DNA of 64,000 nucleotides. Source: Pleomorphomonas sp. Lineage in GTDB: Bacteria > Pseudomonadota > Alphaproteobacteria > Rhizobiales > Pleomorphomonadaceae. The notes beneath the pieces were generated by a model. That model ran no database searches. It was not told the origin of the DNA and saw only the letters and a list, made by a program, of their open reading frames with translations. Location: positions 62,001-126,000 of the forward strand of contig JARKNW010000046.1 in the NCBI GenBank assembly GCA_029976075.1, read 5' to 3'. The position numbers and the translations under genes were made by a program. Below, piece after piece: positions 61,209-64,000 of the stretch. Numbering within the stretch: position 1 is the first letter of the stretch; each line of letters starts with the position of its first letter.

Positions 61209-62267
61209 CTACTTCGCTACGCATCCTGCAAGGCTTTGCATCACCGAAATGACTGCCTGCCGGCGATCGAGGTTGATGCCGTCCGTCTCCGCGACGATGC
61301 GATTGACCGTTTCCCAGGCGACGGCATAACCATTCAGCCGGTCGACGCCACTCCTGAGCGTCAGGCGCATGTGCTCGGAAAGCCAGCCGCGCGCCAGATC
61401 GGCGCACAGATCGAAGCTGTCCGCTCCCTTTCGACCGGCAACGACGTCGGCGAAGCGATAAAGGCGCGGCCGGTCGAGACGCGGGAACCCATCGGCCAGC
61501 GACCGGAACTGCCGATAGATCTCAAGACCGTCGTTCTCGATGCACTCGATCGCCCGCCGCACCGAACCCTCCGCCAGGGCCGCCAGAGCCGGCTTGTCAC
61601 CCTCGGAAACCGACAGGCCGAGCGAAGTCAGCGCAGCGTCGAGGTCGTCAGGACCGAGCGGATCGAGGGATAGGCGACGGCAACGAGAGCGGATGGTCGG
61701 CAGAAGTCGCCCGGGGGCATGGGACAGGACCAGAAACAAAGACCGCTTCGGCGGTTCCTCGAGCATCTTCAGCAGGGCATTGGCCGCCGAGACGTTCATA
61801 TCATCGGCAGCGTCGACAATGGCGATACGATACCCCTCCATGCCGGCAGCGTTGCCGAAGAAGGTCACCGTCTTGCGGATTTCATCGACCGTTAGCTGAG
61901 TCTTGACCTTCTTGGCCTTCTCGTCCCAAGGGCGGCGAAGATGCAAGAGGTTTGGATGGGCGCCCGTTGCCACCATGGCGGCAACGCGTTCGTTCGCCGG
62001 CAACAGTCCGGCGGCCGGCGAAGGCACCTTTGTCGGATCGGGATGGCTCAGGACGAAGCGAGCGAAGCGAAAAGCCAGCGTTGCCTTGCCTATGCCCTTA
62101 GGTCCGGTGAGCAAAATGGCATGGTGCAACCGGCCGCCGGCATAGCCTTCGTGGAGTTCGGCTGCGACAACCGAATGGCCGATCAACTCCGTCTGCTCGC
62201 GCGGCAGCGGCAACCCTTCCAGCCAATCGGCCTCGGTGGCGCGATCGTCCTCAATCGCCACGGGCAC
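61209..62267 (-). CDS. holB: DNA polymerase III delta-prime subunit
   Basis: 352-aa clamp-loader subunit. Walker A is GPKGIGKATLAF, with NALLKMLEEPP and the RSRCRRL arginine-finger-type motif. The zinc-binding cysteines of enterobacterial delta-prime are absent, as usual in alphaproteobacteria. Overlaps tmk by 17 bases. Confidence 0.95.
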   Translation of the reverse strand: MPVAIEDDRATEADWLEGLPLPREQTELIGHSVVAAELHEGYAGGRLHHAILLTGPKGIGKATLAFRFARFVLSHPDPTKVPSPAAGLLPANERVAAMVATGAHPNLLHLRRPWDEKAKKVKTQLTVDEIRKTVTFFGNAAGMEGYRIAIVDAADDMNVSAANALLKMLEEPPKRSLFLVLSHAPGRLLPTIRSRCRRLSLDPLGPDDLDAALTSLGLSVSEGDKPALAALAEGSVRRAIECIENDGLEIYRQFRSLADGFPRLDRPRLYRFADVVAGRKGADSFDLCADLARGWLSEHMRLTLRSGVDRLNGYAVAWETVNRIVAETDGINLDRRQAVISVMQSLAGCVAK

Positions 62268-62910
62268 CCTCCCCGTCGATTCCTAGCCGGCTCGTGACCA
62301 GCGCCAGGATCTCGGCGGACACGACGTCCTTTTCCTGGCTGCCATCAACGACCACGCAACGCTCGGGAAAGCGGTCAGCCAATGCGAGGAAGCCTCGCCG
62401 CCGCGCTTCATGGATGGCAACGGCATCGCTTTCAAAACGGTCGGCTCCCTCGGAGCGGTGACTGACACGGGCGAGACCGACCGCAACCGGCACGTCGATG
62501 ATCACCGTCAGATCCGGAATGGTGGCGCCGATCGCCGCATCGACGAGACCATCGACAACATCGGCAGGAAGTCCGCCAGCTGCGCCCTGGTAAACCCGGC
62601 TCGAATCGGCAAATCGATCACAGACCACGTAAGCACCACGAACGAGCGACGGCTCGATCAACTCGGCAACGTGATCGATGCGGGCCGCAGCAAAAAGATA
62701 AGCCTCTCCGAGGACGCCAAGCGGCTTGGCCCGTCCGGACAGCAGCAGGCCACGGATCATCTCCGCCGCTGGCGAACCGCCGGGTTCGCGCGTCAGCACC
62801 ACGTCGAGGCCGCGAGCCTCAAGAGCCGCAGCAAGGCGCTTCGACTGTGTCGATTTGCCGGTGCCCTCACCGCCCTCGAAGGTGATGAACCTACCCCTGG
62901 TGCCGCCCAC
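62251..62910 (-). CDS. tmk: Thymidylate kinase
   Basis: 219-aa kinase making dTDP from dTMP. P-loop FEGGEGTGKSTQ, then LTREPGGSPAAEMIR and the VVCDRFADSSRVYQGAAGG DRY-type motif. The start is GTG at 62910 (GGTRGRFITFEGGEG) and lies 20 bases inside the dac gene's end; the next Met is too late to fit the P-loop. Confidence 0.95.
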   Translation of the reverse strand: MGGTRGRFITFEGGEGTGKSTQSKRLAAALEARGLDVVLTREPGGSPAAEMIRGLLLSGRAKPLGVLGEAYLFAAARIDHVAELIEPSLVRGAYVVCDRFADSSRVYQGAAGGLPADVVDGLVDAAIGATIPDLTVIIDVPVAVGLARVSHRSEGADRFESDAVAIHEARRRGFLALADRFPERCVVVDGSQEKDVVSAEILALVTSRLGIDGEGARGD

Positions 62911-64000
62911 GCAATGCTCCCAAACTCACAAAATCCTTGATCGATATAGACCCTATCGTTCGGTACCACCAGCCGGCGAACATCTCTGCAAAGCCATCCA
63001 AGGCCCTGTCACGGATCTCCCCATGATCGATGTCGCTGGCCGCATCAAGGGGGATCGACTGGTAAAGACGGTCGTCGACACGCACTTCGAGACGCGCGAT
63101 TGGCGTGCCCCGCCTGACCGGCGCGGGCACCGGCCCCTCGTAGACCACGGCGAGACGAAACTTGGAACGATCGCCCGTCGGCAACGTGAGATGCACGGGA
63201 GCGCCACCGGACGAGATCACCGCCACATCCGGGGCATTGCCACCAAACACTTTCACCCGACCGATCTCGGCACCGGCGGGATAAACCTCGAACCGGCCAT
63301 ACTCGGAGAAGGCCCCTTCGATGAGAGCCTTGATATCCTTGTCGCGATCAGCGAGCGACGTATAGCCGCTCACGGCCAAGGTCACCCGACGGTCGCCGCG
63401 GCCGGCAGACAGCAGGGCCGCCAAACCATCCGTCTCGTCGAAGGCCAGCATCATGCCATCGACACCAGGCAACTCCTTCACGAAGCGCGTCTTGTTGGTC
63501 TGGTTGATCTTGTTCCAGAGGAAGTCGGGCTGACTATAGAGGGCATACCGGTCGGGATAGGTCGTTCTCATGTAACTGGCCAAAGCCAGCATGTCTGATA
63601 GGGTCGTCTTCGCCTGAGGATCGGGATATCCGGTCGGGTTGGCAAAACGGCTGTCCTTGAGGCCAATTCGGGCCGCGTAGGCGTTCATTCGCTCGGTAAA
63701 AGCGGCCTCGGAACCCGACAGCCCCTCAGCCAGCGCGATCGCGGCATCATTGGCGTAGTCGACGACAAGACCGCGCAACAGATCGGCGACCGGGACAAAA
63801 GACTTCACGGCTGCGAACATGGTGGTGGTGCGGGCTGGCGCACCACCTGTGCGCCAGGCATGTTCGCTGACAGGATAAAGAGTGGCGTCGGTGACCTCAC
63901 CGATCTTCAGCGCTTCGAACACAACAGCAGCGGTGACCAGCTTGGTGAAGTTGGCCGGCGCAAATGGCTTATCCTGATCCTTGGCGATCAGCAGCGAGCC
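62891..64000 (-). CDS. PBP5/6-like protein with all three catalytic motifs lost (cut by window edge)
   Basis: 370 codons seen, start beyond the right edge. The fold is that of D-alanyl-D-alanine carboxypeptidase (peptidase S11): the region around PANFTKLVT, LVVDYANDAAIALAEGLSG, MNAYAARIGLKDS and GVDGMMLAF aligns with PBP5, followed by a PBP5 C-terminal-domain-like part and a hydrophobic end (FAGWWYRTIGSI). The catalytic Ser of SxxK is Asn (NFTK, 63941-63952), SxN is YAN (63749-63757) and KTG is MLA (63443-63451). It should not acylate beta-lactam or cleave D-Ala. It overlaps tmk by 20 bases. Upstream genes are outside the window. Confidence 0.9.
   Translation of the reverse strand, partial: GSLLIAKDQDKPFAPANFTKLVTAAVVFEALKIGEVTDATLYPVSEHAWRTGGAPARTTTMFAAVKSFVPVADLLRGLVVDYANDAAIALAEGLSGSEAAFTERMNAYAARIGLKDSRFANPTGYPDPQAKTTLSDMLALASYMRTTYPDRYALYSQPDFLWNKINQTNKTRFVKELPGVDGMMLAFDETDGLAALLSAGRGDRRVTLAVSGYTSLADRDKDIKALIEGAFSEYGRFEVYPAGAEIGRVKVFGGNAPDVAVISSGGAPVHLTLPTGDRSKFRLAVVYEGPVPAPVRRGTPIARLEVRVDDRLYQSIPLDAASDIDHGEIRDRALDGFAEMFAGWWYRTIGSISIKDFVSLGALRGRHQG

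Noticed and set aside
59572..61329. 585-residue open frame antisense to metG
   Set aside because: Mirror frame of metG without motif or ribosome site.

Overview
The window is a stretch of core chromosome from an alphaproteobacterium of the order Hyphomicrobiales (Rhizobiales). The base composition is GC-rich throughout. The evidence for the order is the gene content and order: rne divergent from amiC-mrcA; an M48 protease followed by a DsbA-like protein, aroQ, accB and accC; a complete nuoA-N operon running into birA and rnj; phosphatidylcholine synthase; nrdR-ribD; and dac-tmk-holB-metG. A family such as Pleomorphomonadaceae is possible, but that is a guess. I saw no rRNA, tRNA, CRISPR array, insertion sequence, integrase or phage gene.

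Layout. 1-2800 (minus): cell-wall genes, the start of mrcA (PBP1A, cut by the window edge) and amiC. 2801-3529: a long structured gap that probably contains the rne leader. 3530-6181: rne. 6363-7541 (minus): a class I aminotransferase. 7647-12290 (plus): M48 protease, DsbA-like protein, aroQ, accB, accC. 12360-19433 (minus): pncB, a TerC-family protein, phosphatidylcholine synthase, a DUF2182 protein, a proline-rich OmpA protein with five 99-bp repeats, and a lipid A acyltransferase. 19610-20569: an AEC transporter. 20580-21860 (minus): an orphan TadG/VWA-like protein of lower GC. 22079-39988 (minus): nuoA-B-C-D-E-F-G-H-(80-aa membrane protein)-I-J-K-L-M-N, birA, rnj. 40258-45809 (plus): threonine ammonia-lyase, an RDD protein, the arginyl/leucyl-tRNA protein transferase, cysK, alaX, sseA. 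45749-50478: a DUF502 protein, a SPOR-like membrane protein, a small lipoprotein, rimO and an EF-hand protein. 50544-53541 (minus): a translationally coupled purine-ring catabolism trio. 53594-55253 (minus): ribD and nrdR. 55311-59358: a GNAT enzyme, wrbA divergent from a luciferase-like monooxygenase, a 62-aa protein and an FAD oxidoreductase. 59578-64000 (minus): metG, holB, tmk and a PBP5-like protein cut by the right edge.

How it works together. The main block encodes the proton-pumping NADH:quinone oxidoreductase (complex I) with a NuoE carrying a C-terminal extension, a NuoL carrying a His/Asp-rich loop, and an extra small two-helix membrane protein between nuoH and nuoI. The two main RNA-decay nucleases, RNase E and RNase J, are both present. 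AccB/AccC and BirA link fatty-acid synthesis to biotinylation.

Most notable observations. (1) The PBP5/6-type D,D-carboxypeptidase at the right end has lost all three catalytic motifs (SxxK to NxxK, SxN to YxN, KTG to MLA) while keeping the fold and the PBP5 C-terminal region, so it looks like a pseudoenzyme. (2) The unlisted 80-aa membrane protein inside the nuo operon is a candidate complex I accessory or assembly factor. (3) An M20 hydrolase in the purine-catabolism operon lacks two expected metal ligands. (4) Weaker signals are the rne leader, the His-rich NuoL loop, the divergent RibD loop, and a perfect palindrome between wrbA and the luciferase-like gene. I found no defence or mobile system; the new biology, if any, is in these core-gene variants.
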